Below, in pieces: positions 8,981 to 18,799 of a DNA stretch of 64,000 bases (within the stretch, counting starts at the first letter, position 1; the number at the start of each line of letters is the position of its first letter). The notes under the pieces are model-generated. The model was not told the DNA's origin. It saw only the letters and a program-made list of their open reading frames with translations, and searched no databases. Where the stretch lies: assembly GCF_016861695.1 (NCBI RefSeq), contig NZ_BOLP01000012.1, forward strand, positions 47,443 through 111,442, given 5' to 3'. Source of the stretch: Levilactobacillus andaensis (lineage in GTDB: Bacteria; Bacillota; Bacilli; Lactobacillales; Lactobacillaceae). The position numbers were made by a program, and so were the translations under genes.

Positions 8981-9250
8981 GTGCGCGAACAAGTAGAGTT
9001 TGAACCAAGCCGTCCAGTTGCGCCCGGAGAAAGTATCGTCGATGCACTTCAGTATTTAGAAATGTCACCGGAAATTCTGGCGCAAGAGACTCATGAACCA
9101 GTTGATTATGTGCAGGCTGTGCTAAAAGGGAAGGCGCCCATTACTCTTCAGTTTGCGCAACGATTAGAACCGATTTTGAAAGTCCCAGCTGATTTTTGGC
9201 TGCGTTATGATAAGCAGTATCGGAGGCTGCAACAGGAAGCAGTCGAATGA
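8981..9250 (+). CDS. HigA-like XRE-family antitoxin or regulator (no toxin partner)
   Basis: An 89-residue helix-turn-helix protein of the HigA type. It has the PGESIVDAL opening, a Cro/XRE helix-turn-helix (about residues 28-60, ILAQETHEPVDYVQAVLKGK) and the family ending ITLQFAQRLEPIL then VPADFWLRYDKQY. HigA proteins normally pair with a HigB RNase toxin encoded upstream. Here no HigB-like frame is visible on either side, so this is either an orphan antitoxin or a stand-alone regulator. The GTG start has AAAAGGGG about 9 bases upstream. Confidence 0.72.
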   Translation: MREQVEFEPSRPVAPGESIVDALQYLEMSPEILAQETHEPVDYVQAVLKGKAPITLQFAQRLEPILKVPADFWLRYDKQYRRLQQEAVE

Positions 9251-9276
9251 TTCAAGCAGTAATCTGAAAAAAATCC

Positions 9277-9327
9277 AATCTAAAAACGCCTCCTCAAATT
9301 TGCCTTGAGAAGACGTTTTTTTAGATT
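9277..9327. terminator. Bidirectional terminator between convergent genes
   Basis: Long stem AATCTAAAAACG...CTCAA / TTGAG...ACGTTTTTTTAGATT, with A and T runs on opposite arms. It serves the HigA-like gene on + and the HAD gene on the minus strand. Confidence 0.85.
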
Positions 9328-9387
9328 ACTGTTCAAAATTTTTTTAACTGAAATTTCGTAGCGCACTCATCTTTCGCAATCAGCTAG

Positions 9388-10197
9388 CTATTTCAGCGCA
9401 TACTTCCGAATAGCCGCGGCCACACCATCTTCAGCGTTAGTCAATGTCACGGCCTGGGCCGCTTCCTTGACCTCGTCGATGGCATTGCCCATGGCAACCC
9501 CGAGGCCGGCGTATTTGATCATGGTCAAATCATTGCCTTGATCGCCCAACGTCATGACCTCATCGGCCGTAATGCCGAGTTGAGCCGCCAATTCGCCGAG
9601 GGTCCCACCCTTGCTGGCATGGCTGTTCATGACCTCGATGAAGTACGGCGCACTCTGCACGACGCTGAACCGTTGCTTGAAACTTTCGGGCATGTTGTCT
9701 TTGACGCGAGTAATGACTTCCGGGTCGTCGACGAACATGGCCTTGGAAATGGTCAGGTCGCGCGAAGTTTCGCCAACTTCGCGGTACCGAATCAACATCC
9801 GCACTAGGTAACTTTCGGCAATCGTGTAGGCGCTGATGTTTTTGTTGGCCGTGTAGATGTAGTCCGGCGTTTCAATTTGAAAGTGGGATTGCAGCTTCCG
9901 GGACAGGGCTTCCAGGTCGATGAAGTCGTCGTAGGTCAACGAATGGTTGGTCAGCACTTTACCGGCCACCGTCTGGGCGACCGAGCCGTTGAACGTGATG
10001 GCGTACTGGTCGTCGCCGGCGATGTCCATGGCATCCAGATAAGGCTGCACGCCGGTCAAGGGGCGGCCGGTACACAGCACGACCTTGATCCCCTGGGCGC
10101 TGGCCGCTTTGACGGCTGCAATCGTGGCCGGAGCGAGTTCGTTCTTTTCGTTGAGTAGCGTGCCATCGATGTCGATTGCAATCAGTTTGATCGTCAT
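9388..10197 (-). CDS. Cof-type HAD-IIB phosphatase
   Basis: A 269-residue haloacid dehalogenase-family sugar or nucleotide phosphatase. Motif I is DIDGTLL with Asp9 (nucleophile) and Asp11; motif II is in VVLCTGRP; motif IV is [12 protein letters not shown]. The cap insert between motifs II and III is the C2B type of the Cof/YidA group. The start ATG (complement of 10195-10197) has AAGGAG upstream; the longer frame to 10290 runs into the HD gene and has no support. It is the last gene of the lipL-HD-HAD operon, 4 bases after the HD gene stop. The substrate cannot be told from sequence. Confidence 0.9.
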   Translation of the reverse strand: MTIKLIAIDIDGTLLNEKNELAPATIAAVKAASAQGIKVVLCTGRPLTGVQPYLDAMDIAGDDQYAITFNGSVAQTVAGKVLTNHSLTYDDFIDLEALSRKLQSHFQIETPDYIYTANKNISAYTIAESYLVRMLIRYREVGETSRDLTISKAMFVDDPEVITRVKDNMPESFKQRFSVVQSAPYFIEVMNSHASKGGTLGELAAQLGITADEVMTLGDQGNDLTMIKYAGLGVAMGNAIDEVKEAAQAVTLTNAEDGVAAAIRKYALK

Positions 10198-10201
10198 GAA
10201 A

Positions 10202-11566
10202 TTAGTTCTCCTTTGGGTGAATGAGTTGGTTGTTTTGAATATAATGGCCGAAGTCGTCGTAAATGGGCTGGAAAATCTCGGGGGCATCATTGCCCGGATT
10301 CAACATTTCCTTGGGGAAGAAGAAGCGTTGGTCGCCGGTGAACTTCCCACGAATGGCGTTGACCAGGTCGGAGACGGTCGAGAGTTCCTGCAGGGTGCCA
10401 TCCGGTTCTTGCAGTTCGATCTGCGTCAACGGGTGGGTGACCTTGGGGTCGTAAGCATCGTCGTACGGCAGGTCGTAGCTGTTATCGGTCGCCGTATAGT
10501 AGTCGGTGTTGAAGCCCACGGAACGAATCATGTCCTGCAACTGGGGCAACAGCGCGGCCGTGTCTTCGGTAACCACGGCACTCTTCAGCGGCTTACGGTC
10601 CAAGAAACGGTGCGCCATGTCGGCCAAAATGTCATCCGGTGACTGGCGCCAGTGGATGAAGTAGGTGGTCAACACGCCATCGTCCAAGTTCAGGTAGTCT
10701 TGCAGGTTGAACTCGTGGTTGAAGAAGGGCAGTAGCAAATGGGGGATGAAGCTTTCATCGCTTTGTCCCGTTTGGTAGAGCTCGTTGGCCCGGCCGAGCA
10801 GATGGTCCAAAATGACCTCCATGGAACGCGATACCGGGTGAAAATAAACTTGTTGGTACATTTGAAAGCGGCTGACGATGTAGTCTTCGACCGCGTGCAT
10901 CCCGTTCATGGCAAAGGCGATGCCGTCCTTGTAGGGCCGCATCACCCGCAGAATCCGGGTCAGGTCGAATGTTCCGTACTGGGTGCCAGTGTAGTAGGCA
11001 TCACGCAGCAGGTAATCCATCCGGTCGGCGTCAATCTGACTGGAGATCATCTGGACGACTTGCGGATTCGGGTAGGTCTTTTGGATCACGCTGGCCACCT
11101 CGGCAGGGAAGGTCGCGCTGACCCGCCGTAGCACCTGGTTAACTTCGGTTTCCGGTGACGTCAAAATTTCGGCCGTGATGGCTTCGTGATCAGTGTGGAA
11201 AATGTGTTCAAACGTGTGGGAGTAAGGGCCGTGGCCGATGTCGTGAAGTAAGGCCGCACACAACGCCGTTAAACGTTCGTGGTCATCCCAACCGCCATCG
11301 CCCGGCACCTTCGTCGGGTAATTGCGTTGAAAGTTGTCGCAGATCTGCCGCGTAATTTCATAAACACCCAGCGAGTGGGTGAAACGCGAATGTTCGGCCC
11401 CGTGGAAAATCAAAGAGGCGGTTCCCAGCTGCTTGATGCGCCGGAGCCGTTGGAATTCCCGGGTGTTGATCAGGTCTAAAATAATCTGGTGTTGCACGTA
11501 AATATAGTTGTGCACGGGATCCCGAAAGACTTTCTCCCGGGGCAAACGTGCTTGGGCGTAGTTCAC
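10202..11566 (-). CDS. HD-domain hydrolase, YwfO/SAMHD1-like
   Basis: A 454-residue HD-superfamily phosphohydrolase closely resembling Bacillus YwfO, starting [15 protein letters not shown] and followed by [16 protein letters not shown]. Metal ligands are visible: His64 in RFTHSLGV, His108-Asp109 in [12 protein letters not shown] and Asp179 in [14 protein letters not shown]. This is the pattern of dNTP triphosphohydrolases, and the likely reaction is hydrolysis of dNTPs or a related nucleotide in the cytoplasm. GTG 11566 is the start, with GAGGAGG 7 bases upstream. The lipL-ywfO neighbourhood also occurs in Bacillus, which strengthens both calls. Confidence 0.88.
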   Translation of the reverse strand: MNYAQARLPREKVFRDPVHNYIYVQHQIILDLINTREFQRLRRIKQLGTASLIFHGAEHSRFTHSLGVYEITRQICDNFQRNYPTKVPGDGGWDDHERLTALCAALLHDIGHGPYSHTFEHIFHTDHEAITAEILTSPETEVNQVLRRVSATFPAEVASVIQKTYPNPQVVQMISSQIDADRMDYLLRDAYYTGTQYGTFDLTRILRVMRPYKDGIAFAMNGMHAVEDYIVSRFQMYQQVYFHPVSRSMEVILDHLLGRANELYQTGQSDESFIPHLLLPFFNHEFNLQDYLNLDDGVLTTYFIHWRQSPDDILADMAHRFLDRKPLKSAVVTEDTAALLPQLQDMIRSVGFNTDYYTATDNSYDLPYDDAYDPKVTHPLTQIELQEPDGTLQELSTVSDLVNAIRGKFTGDQRFFFPKEMLNPGNDAPEIFQPIYDDFGHYIQNNQLIHPKEN

Positions 11567-11585
11567 AGTGATTCCTCCTCGTAGG

Positions 11586-12413
11586 TTAGTCTAATCGCGG
11601 TTGTCGACGGGCCATCTGAGCGGTGGCATGGTCGAGCGCCGTGGTGAATGTGGGGGCGGCCATTAAAGTCGCTAATTTTTCGCGTTCAACGCTGAGACCG
11701 GCCGTTTGGCAGGCGTTGATGAAGCGGCTCTGCGCATCGGCCACGGTCACGTCTTGCTGGAGCAGGGCGGCCGTCGTGGTCATGACGGCGGGGTCAACGT
11801 CTGGAAAATCCCAGTCGTTGGTGTGGTCGCCTAAGCCCGCCTGGTAGAAATCACGCACGATTTCGCCACGGGCAATCTGATTACCGGATACGCCGAGGTA
11901 GAGCATGGTTACCAGCGCGTGGGGACTCCGCCGCTGCGCGATACCGGCGATCTTGAGGCCGTTAACGCTGAGGTCATAGTCGCCGGGGCAGTAAGAACGC
12001 GTGATTTCGTAGTGTTCGAGTGCCAGTTCCGGCCAAGCGGCGGCCACCAGCTGCATCATTTGCTCGTAAGCCGCGTCAACGCTAATGGGTGGCGTGGTCA
12101 GTGGCATAAATAGGGAAACGTTGAGCACGCCACCATCGCTGACAACGGCCAAGCCGCCGGAATTGCGGAGTACGGTATCGTAGCCGTGGCCCTGAACGGC
12201 TCTAATCGCCGCTTTAAGGTCCGGTAGGCGTTTGTCCTTCAGTCCCATGATAACGGTCGGCTGCATGGTCCAGAAGTGCAGAATGGGCTGCTGAAGGGTC
12301 GGTACGAGGTCGAGCAGGGCATTGGTATACCCGAACGCTTGGTTTTTCTGGGTGGCCGGAATGGGCGTGGTCACGGTTTGAATGGTTTTAGTCGGTAAAG
12401 CAAAGGGGCCCAT
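11586..12413 (-). CDS. lipL: Octanoyl-[GcvH]:protein N-octanoyltransferase (LipL/YwfL-like)
   Basis: A 275-residue member of the lipoate/biotin ligase fold. The block QPTVIMGLKD...LRNSGGLAVV...GVLNVS and the active-site SYCPGDYDLS (Cys142) with GLKIAGIAQRR (Lys154) match Bacillus LipL. LipL moves an octanoyl or lipoyl group from GcvH to the E2 subunits of 2-oxoacid dehydrogenases. The ATG at 12413 has GGAAGGTGGG just upstream; an in-frame start at 12470 lies inside structured repeat B and is unlikely. No gcvH or lipA is present in the window, so whether it works in relay or in scavenging is unknown. Confidence 0.85.
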   Translation of the reverse strand: MGPFALPTKTIQTVTTPIPATQKNQAFGYTNALLDLVPTLQQPILHFWTMQPTVIMGLKDKRLPDLKAAIRAVQGHGYDTVLRNSGGLAVVSDGGVLNVSLFMPLTTPPISVDAAYEQMMQLVAAAWPELALEHYEITRSYCPGDYDLSVNGLKIAGIAQRRSPHALVTMLYLGVSGNQIARGEIVRDFYQAGLGDHTNDWDFPDVDPAVMTTTAALLQQDVTVADAQSRFINACQTAGLSVEREKLATLMAAPTFTTALDHATAQMARRQPRLD

Positions 12414-12446
12414 AGTCCCACCTTCCTTTTTGTTTAGGTTTGAGTC

Positions 12447-12621
12447 GTCACAGGCTGACAGAGACTCCACCCGGTGAGGCAGACCTGGAGCCGAAGAGCG
12501 GTCTCCAGGGCGCCTTTGAGCCTAAAGAGCAAGTCTCAAAGGTCGGCCACTCCTCTAAGGCTGAGAAGGTCGCTCAACCTAAGAGGACCGACACGGGGTT
12601 ACGTCCCTGTCAGCCTGTGAC
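12447..12621 (-). repeat. Multi-hairpin element, copy B, in the lipL leader
   Basis: A 175-base element closed by a perfect 15-bp inverted repeat (GTCACAGGCTGACAG at 12447-12461, its complement at 12607-12621). Inner hairpins are CCTGGAG...CTCCAGG (about 12490-12518), CTTTGAG...CTCAAAG (about 12522-12552) and CCTCTAAGG...CCTAAGAGG (about 12565-12606). It is the inverted partner of copy C. Transcription from the promoter at 12754-12782 would carry it as RNA in the lipL leader, ending about 34 bases before the start codon. Confidence 0.75.
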
Positions 12622-12753
12622 TACAATTACGTGGTCATCGGGTAGAACTTTGATTGACAATGGTTATATGTCAATGTTGTGGCCAAACGGAATAGTATAA
12701 GACTAGATTTATCGCTTAGTGTTTTGCTCTTCGTAGACATGCTTCAACGTCTT

Positions 12754-12782
12754 ATTATACTAGAAAACGCTTGCCACGTCAT
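12754..12782 (-). promoter_or_regulatory. Promoter of the lipL operon
   Basis: On the minus strand ATGACG (12777-12782), a 17-base spacer and a perfect TATAAT (12754-12759). This predicts a leader of about 335 bases in front of lipL. The remaining AT-rich DNA from 12783 to 13020 shows nothing else I can support. Confidence 0.65.
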
Positions 12783-13020
12783 TGTTGGGACGGTGTGTGG
12801 CCCGCATGCCGCTATATCAAACTTTTTCGTCATAGAGGTGTGGTTGTCATCGACTATAACTCATTACTTTACTTTTTGGTCTATTTTACGTTTATTCTTT
12901 ATTCTAGAGGCGATGTGGTCTTTAAGCACAGGTAATTTAGGGAATAACACCTAGCAGGCCATAATACACATTTGAGGGAGACCGTCTTTTGGTAATTGGA
13001 GAGCCACCATGTCAGTCGAA

Positions 13021-13184
13021 GGCCAGCGGGTACAGAACCCCGTGTCGGTCCTCTTAGGTCGGATGGTCTTTCCGGCCTTAGAGGAGTGGCCAATCTTTGA
13101 GACTCGGGTTTGGAGGCTCAAAGTTGCCCTGGAGACCGCTCTTTGGCTCCAGGTCTGCCTCACCGGGTGGCGTACCCGCTGGCC
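13021..13184 (+). repeat. Multi-hairpin element, copy C
   Basis: A 164-base element closed by a perfect 13-bp inverted repeat (GGCCAGCGGGTAC at 13021-13033, its complement at 13172-13184). The interior is about 80% identical by eye to the reverse complement of copy B, including CACCCGGTGAGGC, the CCTGGAG hairpin, the CTTTGAG hairpin and CCTCTAAGG/CCTAAGAGG. The closing stem is entirely different from that of B. It lies about 60 bases upstream of the DUF1934-rpoE promoter. Confidence 0.75.
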
Positions 13185-13225
13185 GAAGACGAAATAGCGG
13201 GAATCCAATTACACAATATGGTAGG

Positions 13226-13250
13226 TTTTCCGCGGGAAATGAACTATAAT
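13226..13250 (+). promoter_or_regulatory. Promoter region of the DUF1934-rpoE operon
   Basis: Perfect TATAAT at 13245-13250. A short inverted repeat TTTTCCGCGGGAAA (13226-13239) lies where a -35 box or operator would be, and no good -35 hexamer is visible, so activation or control through this repeat is possible. Confidence 0.55.
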
Positions 13251-13284
13251 TAACCCAGACAATTCGCGGAAAGGAAGGGTGTAA

Positions 13285-13725
13285 ATGGATCGATTATCTA
13301 CGGGGGTGCCCGTTATGATTCATCTGGAGACGCATATCAAGCAAGACGAAGACGTTTCCGATTACCGCTTGGATGTGGATGGTCAGCTGGTCCAGATGGG
13401 CAGCAACCTCTATCTGCGGTATTTGGAACCAAATAAGGAGACGGGTGAACAGACACCGGTGACCATGAAATTCACGCCGGATGGTGAGGTCCACCTGACT
13501 AGAAAAGCCGAGGCCGAATTGCGGCTCCACTTTGTGAGCGGCAAGCGGGTCACGGCGCGCTACAACACCCCTTATGGCATTATGCCAATTGAAACGGTAA
13601 CGCCGTATTTGGAAACCAGTTTTCAGGAGAAGCCGTTTAGTGGCAACGTTAAAATTGACTATCTCCTTTATGCCAATGACGATTTAGTCGGGAACTACAA
13701 GATTAGATTGCAATTTACGGCATAA
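13285..13725 (+). CDS. DUF1934 (YwiB-like) beta-barrel protein
   Basis: A 146-residue protein of the DUF1934 family, predicted to be a small lipocalin-like cytoplasmic beta barrel; its role is unknown. Typical features are VMIHLETHIKQ near the start, the strand YLRYLEPN, the basic VTMKFTPDGEVHLTR and the ending LDYLLYANDDLVGNYKIRLQF-like segment (here KIDYLLYANDDLVGNYKI). The ATG at 13285 has GGAAGGG about 6 bases upstream. It stands directly before rpoE, a frequent arrangement in Lactobacillales, and the two are likely cotranscribed. Confidence 0.85.
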   Translation: MDRLSTGVPVMIHLETHIKQDEDVSDYRLDVDGQLVQMGSNLYLRYLEPNKETGEQTPVTMKFTPDGEVHLTRKAEAELRLHFVSGKRVTARYNTPYGIMPIETVTPYLETSFQEKPFSGNVKIDYLLYANDDLVGNYKIRLQFTA

Positions 13726-13769
13726 ACGAGTATCATATTTCGTAGACTGTGGAAAGGACGTGCACCAGT

Positions 13770-14429
13770 TTGGAATTAAAAGTCTTTGAGGGCCAGAATA
13801 AAAAGGAATTATCAATGATCGAAGTTGCTCACGCCATTTTGTCTCAACACGGCGACGTGATGGGGTTTGCCGACTTAGCCAACGCCGTCCAATCGTATTT
13901 GGGCGACAGCGACGAAGAGATTCGTGACCGGCTGTCCCAATTCTATACGGATTTAAATGTCGATGGTAGTTTCATTTCTCTGGGTGATAACCTTTGGGGA
14001 CTGCGAACTTGGTATCCGTTTGAATCCATCGATGAAGCGACGGTTCACGCTGAGGAAGACGAGGATCAACCTAAGCGTAAGAAGCGTAAGAAGGTTAACG
14101 CCTTCTTGGCCGACACGACCGACGACGATGACGTGATCGATTACGACGATGACGATCCAGAAGACGACGACACCAGCTACGCAGCTGATGACGACGATGA
14201 CGACGATGGTACTGGTTCAACGACCCCTGATTTGGGCAAGTTGCAGACCGGTTTAGGCATCGACGACGATGATGAAGAAGACGATTCGGAAGATATTCCG
14301 GACGGTATCGAAGACCAGCTTTCCCAAATGGAAACGCCGGACGACGATGAAGATGACAATCTTGACTTCTCAGCCGACGATGACGAATCTGACGATGATG
14401 AAGAAGAGGACGACGAGCAACAAAAATAA
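13770..14429 (+). CDS. rpoE: DNA-directed RNA polymerase delta subunit
   Basis: A 219-residue RNA polymerase accessory subunit of Firmicutes. The N-terminal winged-helix domain (about residues 1-90) reads [48 protein letters not shown]. It is followed by a basic patch (PKRKKRKK) and a very acidic, disordered tail of Asp/Glu runs from about 105 to the end. Delta displaces nucleic acid and tunes promoter and NTP response. I take TTG 13770 (MELKVFEG), as GTG 13749 would add residues absent from the family; GGAAAGG lies about 12 bases upstream, a rather long spacing. Minus-strand open frames over the tail are artefacts of GAT/GAC repeats. Confidence 0.92.
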   Translation: MELKVFEGQNKKELSMIEVAHAILSQHGDVMGFADLANAVQSYLGDSDEEIRDRLSQFYTDLNVDGSFISLGDNLWGLRTWYPFESIDEATVHAEEDEDQPKRKKRKKVNAFLADTTDDDDVIDYDDDDPEDDDTSYAADDDDDDDGTGSTTPDLGKLQTGLGIDDDDEEDDSEDIPDGIEDQLSQMETPDDDEDDNLDFSADDDESDDDEEEDDEQQK

Positions 14430-14443
14430 ATGTCGTCGTTCGC

Positions 14444-14472
14444 TTGACCTCCTCCCGAAAAGCAGGTATTAT
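14444..14472 (+). promoter_or_regulatory. pyrG promoter
   Basis: TTGACC at 14444-14449, exactly 17 bases, TATTAT at 14467-14472. Transcription is predicted to begin at the GGG of GGGCTC (14480). Confidence 0.85.
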
Positions 14473-14479
14473 GTTTTTT

Positions 14480-14554
14480 GGGCTCCCTGCTACTTGTAGC
14501 AAGGACAACTGGACGGTAAAGCTCCCTATTCGCAATGGATAGGGAGCTTTTTTT
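14480..14554 (+). promoter_or_regulatory. pyrG leader: CTP-sensing attenuator of the reiterative-transcription type
   Basis: The predicted transcript starts GGGCUC. About 40 bases later comes a terminator, AAAGCTCCCTAT / ATAGGGAGC followed by seven T residues (14518-14554), just before pyrG. In Bacillus pyrG, low CTP stalls the polymerase after the initial GGG, extra G residues are added, and the poly-G end pairs with the pyrimidine-rich 5' arm of the terminator so transcription goes on. Here the 5' arm GCTCCCT has the needed C/T-rich sequence, and the start site has the needed GGGC. The mechanism is inferred from the match. Confidence 0.8.
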
Positions 14555-14558
14555 ATAA

Positions 14559-16205
<1,647 letters not shown>

Positions 16206-16215
16206 ATTTGTATTG

Positions 16216-16247
16216 AAAGGACTACTCGACTGGGGTGGTCCTTTTTT
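16216..16247 (+). terminator. Intrinsic terminator after pyrG
   Basis: AAAGGACTAC / GGTGGTCCTTT stem followed by T residues. Confidence 0.85.
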
Positions 16248-16248
16248 A

Positions 16249-16287
16249 TTGACTAAAAGCTGATTTAGTTTTATAGTGTATGTACAC
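16249..16287 (+). promoter_or_regulatory. Promoter and putative operator of the MarR-hydrolase pair
   Basis: TTGACT (16249-16254), 17 bases, TATAGT (16272-16277). A palindrome GTGTA-TG-TACAC (16276-16287) overlaps the -10 end and the expected +1, a natural place for autorepression by the MarR protein encoded next. Confidence 0.7.
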
Positions 16288-16296
16288 GGAAAGAAG

Positions 16297-16725
16297 ATGA
16301 CTAATTTGGCACATCACTTTTACGAGACCTGCGCTTACTTTACGGCTGCACGTTACATGCGGACCGCTGAAACGGTCGCTAACAGATTCTTTAAGCCTAC
16401 CGGGATGCGACCAGCCTATTCATATCTGATGATGGCTTTAGAAGATCAGCACCCGCAAACCATCAGTGCGCTTGCTGAACGGCTGGGATACGAACGGTCT
16501 TCAATCTACCGAATGACGCAAAAGTTAGAGCAAAAAGGCGATATCAAAATGTATCTTGAAGGAAAATCGGCAACTATCGATCTACTACCGGCTAGTGCGA
16601 CTTTTCTAAAGACGGCCAATCAGTGTCTGGAAGATTGGGGAGAGTTTACCACGGAGCGACTTGGTCCGGATAAACGACCGATGACGACTTTGTTAACCAC
16701 GAATGATGAAAAATTAAGGAGATAA
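16297..16725 (+). CDS. MarR-family winged-helix regulator
   Basis: A 142-residue protein with a MarR-like core: an N-terminal dimerisation helix (HHFYETCAYFTAARYMRTAE), a helix-turn-helix at about residues 50-75 (ISALAERLGYERSSIYRMTQKLEQKG) and a C-terminal helix. It lacks the long wing seen in typical MarR members, so ligand and relatives are uncertain. The start is ATG 16297 with GGAAAGAAG upstream; GTG 16276 lies inside the -10 box and cannot be in the transcript. Its stop overlaps the next gene region, so it likely controls the hydrolase it is transcribed with. Confidence 0.75.
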   Translation: MTNLAHHFYETCAYFTAARYMRTAETVANRFFKPTGMRPAYSYLMMALEDQHPQTISALAERLGYERSSIYRMTQKLEQKGDIKMYLEGKSATIDLLPASATFLKTANQCLEDWGEFTTERLGPDKRPMTTLLTTNDEKLRR

Positions 16726-16730
16726 TGACG

Positions 16731-17573
16731 ATGACTAGTTTTCACACAATGAAGTTAGACCAATTGAATATCTTTTATCGGGAGGCAGGGGACCCACAGA
16801 AGCCAACGATGATTTTATTCCATGGCTTCCCCTCCGCAAGTCACATGTTTAGGAATCTAATGCCACTGCTGGAGAATAACTTTCATCTGATTGCGCCAGA
16901 CTATCCCGGCTTTGGCCAATCAAGCATGCCAGATCACGAAAGTTTTAGCTATACCTTTAGCCATATCGCGGACATCATGACCGATTTTATTGACGAGCTA
17001 GGTTTAAAGAAATTCTACATGTACGTGTTCGATTACGGCGCCCCAATTGGGTTTCAGATTGCCGCTAATCATCCGGAATGGATTCAAGGAATCGTTAGTC
17101 AAAACGGAAATGTTTACCGGGAAGGCTTAGGCAAAAAGTGGGCGACGCGGCAGGATTTCTGGGATTACCCAACGCCAGAGAAACGAGACAGCTATCGGAG
17201 TGCCTTTGCTCCGGAAACGATCAAAGGTCAATACTTAACAGGAACGCCAGCAAATAGCGTTGGTCCCGATGGTTACACGCTGGACATTGCCTACACGCAA
17301 AATCCTAATTATGCTGAAAATCAACTGGATTTGATTTTTGATTATCAGAACAACATTAAGCAGTATCCGAAGTTTCAAAAGTATCTGCGAGAAAACCAAC
17401 CCAAGTTATTAGCGATTTGGGGACGCAACGACCCTTCGTTTATCTTTCCCGGTGCTGAAGCATTTGCCAAAGATGATCAGAATGCCGTTATTAAATCAGT
17501 GGCTAGTGGACATTTCGCGCTTGAAAGCCACGCTGCTGAAATTGCGCAAAACATCATTGAAATTTTTGGCTAG
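16731..17573 (+). CDS. Alpha/beta hydrolase with Asp nucleophile (haloalkane dehalogenase/epoxide hydrolase type)
   Basis: A 280-residue alpha/beta hydrolase. The nucleophile elbow, usually GxSxG, reads VFDYGAPIG with Asp (residue 101) as nucleophile, as in haloalkane dehalogenases, fluoroacetate dehalogenases and epoxide hydrolases. HGFPSASHMFRNL gives the oxyanion-hole region, WGRNDPSF the acid and SGHFALES the catalytic His. True substrates cannot be derived from sequence. AAGGAG at 16716-16721 favours ATG 16731 (9 bases) over ATG 16725 (3 bases). It is the second gene of a MarR-controlled pair, which suggests induction by the compound it detoxifies; that is inference. Confidence 0.82.
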   Translation: MTSFHTMKLDQLNIFYREAGDPQKPTMILFHGFPSASHMFRNLMPLLENNFHLIAPDYPGFGQSSMPDHESFSYTFSHIADIMTDFIDELGLKKFYMYVFDYGAPIGFQIAANHPEWIQGIVSQNGNVYREGLGKKWATRQDFWDYPTPEKRDSYRSAFAPETIKGQYLTGTPANSVGPDGYTLDIAYTQNPNYAENQLDLIFDYQNNIKQYPKFQKYLRENQPKLLAIWGRNDPSFIFPGAEAFAKDDQNAVIKSVASGHFALESHAAEIAQNIIEIFG

Positions 17574-17609
17574 AACAAAGCTATTAACATATAGAAGGGA
17601 TGACCGACA

Positions 17610-18104
17610 GTGGAACCTGAAAAACAAGTCGAAGAAGCCTTGGATAAAATGAACATTAAATATCAACTCGTTCATCATCCAGTAGCGCATACCACTGAAG
17701 AAGCAGATCACTTTATTGAGGGGATTGAAGGTGTCCGGACAAAGACGATGTTTTTGACGAATAAGAAAAAGACAGCGTGCTATTTATTGGTCATGGACGA
17801 TGCCCAGCGGTTGGATTTTCGTCAATTTGAGGAATTAACTGGTGCTAAACGACCCAAAATGGGACATGATGATTTGCTGGCTGAGAAGCTGGGGTTGGAA
17901 CCAGGAATTGTATCGATCTTTGGTTTGTTAAATAATAAGGAGCATGACGTACAAGTTTATTTTGACAAGGCCATCTTGAGTGAGAAGCGGATGAGTTTCC
18001 ATCCAAATATCAATACCAGTACGATTTTTGTTGATAGCGATGATGTCCTACGGTTTGTAGAAAATTTAGGATATGACTATCAGGTCCTTAACTTAGAAGC
18101 GTAG
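17610..18104 (+). CDS. Prolyl-tRNA editing-domain protein (YbaK/ProX family)
   Basis: A 164-residue stand-alone YbaK/aaRS-associated domain, most like the ProX/PrdX proteins that hydrolyse Ala mischarged on tRNA-Pro. Supporting segments are YQLVHHPVAHTTEEADHFI, GVRTKTMFLTNKKKTACYLLVMDD, LTGAKRPKMGHDDLL and GIVSIFGLLNN. The start is GTG 17610 with GAAGGGA upstream; an ATG at 17600 is out of frame and ends after six codons. It lies 36 bases after the hydrolase gene and may be read from the same transcript. A terminator follows. Confidence 0.88.
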   Translation: MEPEKQVEEALDKMNIKYQLVHHPVAHTTEEADHFIEGIEGVRTKTMFLTNKKKTACYLLVMDDAQRLDFRQFEELTGAKRPKMGHDDLLAEKLGLEPGIVSIFGLLNNKEHDVQVYFDKAILSEKRMSFHPNINTSTIFVDSDDVLRFVENLGYDYQVLNLEA

Positions 18105-18170
18105 TGAAACTCAATAGAAGATCTTGTAAACAATCGTAATTGAGTTGAATCGCAAATTGTAAGAGATATG

Positions 18171-18216
18171 AAAAAAGTGTCATCATTCCTTCTGTTAGGA
18201 GTGATAACACTTTTTT
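18171..18216. terminator. Strong terminator
   Basis: AAAAAAGTGT / ACACTTTTTT outer stem with further pairing (TCATCA-TTCCT / AGGA-GTGA). The A and T runs allow use in both directions, and it separates the editing gene from the minus-strand MarR gene. Confidence 0.85.
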
Positions 18217-18299
18217 GAATAATTATATTTATGTTATGGCTTGATTTTATATAGTGCCATTGGGACTTAACCAACCCCACTGAAGAACACAATCAAAGC

Positions 18300-18330
18300 C
18301 GGAATCTCTGACAGCCACAGTGCGGCCCCG
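18300..18330. repeat. Possible remnant of the multi-hairpin element family
   Basis: CAGCCACAGTGCGGCC at 18310-18325 matches the sequence directly after copy D (CAGCCGCAGTGCGGCC, 22678-22693) at 15 of 16 bases. No full element is present here. Confidence 0.35.
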
Positions 18331-18341
18331 TCTAGACTAAC

Positions 18342-18761
18342 CTAGTCATCAATAATGCTAGCCACCGCGGCTTCAATAGCGGGAATCAGTGGACTTTGCG
18401 CATCGATACCAGTCTCGTCGAAGCGCGCCTGCCACCAACTGCGACGAATGGTCTGGACTTGGTCGACCACGGCCTCACCAGTTTTCGTGAGCGTCAGGAG
18501 TTGAGCCTTACCGCTGCCAGCTACTTTCACTAAGTAGTCGAGACTTTGGAGCTTATTGACCTCGCGGGTAGTCAGTCCCTTGTCGATGACGAGTGACTTG
18601 GCCACCTGATTTTGGTTGACCTGGGGGTACTCATGGACGGTCAGTAAAACACAGGCCGCCGTAGGGTTAAGCCCCAATTCTTTGAAGGATTCGCGGGTGT
18701 CCTTGTAGTATTTTCGGTGAAGAATCGAGATGTCTTGCGCTAAGTAACCGAGATCTTTCAT
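18342..18761 (-). CDS. MarR-family regulator divergent from alsSD
   Basis: A 139-residue MarR-type winged-helix protein with dimerisation helices at both ends and a helix-turn-helix at about residues 50-80 (NQNQVAKSLVIDKGLTTREVNKLQSL) and wing (KVAGSGKAQLLTLTKTG). The ATG at 18761 has AAGGAG 8 bases upstream; the longer frame to 18779 starts inside that site. It is transcribed away from alsS and shares its 138-base control region, which holds two 14-base repeats. The likely job is repression of alsSD, perhaps sensing an acid or pyruvate-related signal. Confidence 0.82.
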   Translation of the reverse strand: MKDLGYLAQDISILHRKYYKDTRESFKELGLNPTAACVLLTVHEYPQVNQNQVAKSLVIDKGLTTREVNKLQSLDYLVKVAGSGKAQLLTLTKTGEAVVDQVQTIRRSWWQARFDETGIDAQSPLIPAIEAAVASIIDD

Positions 18762-18799
18762 TGGGAAAACTCCTTTCACAAACTTTCATGGATTTTCAT

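Noticed and set aside
10085..10642. 185-codon + strand frame
   Set aside because: It lies antisense to the clear HD and HAD genes and has no family features.
16276..16296. GTG 16276 as start of the MarR gene
   Set aside because: This codon is part of the -10 box and would be upstream of the transcript start.
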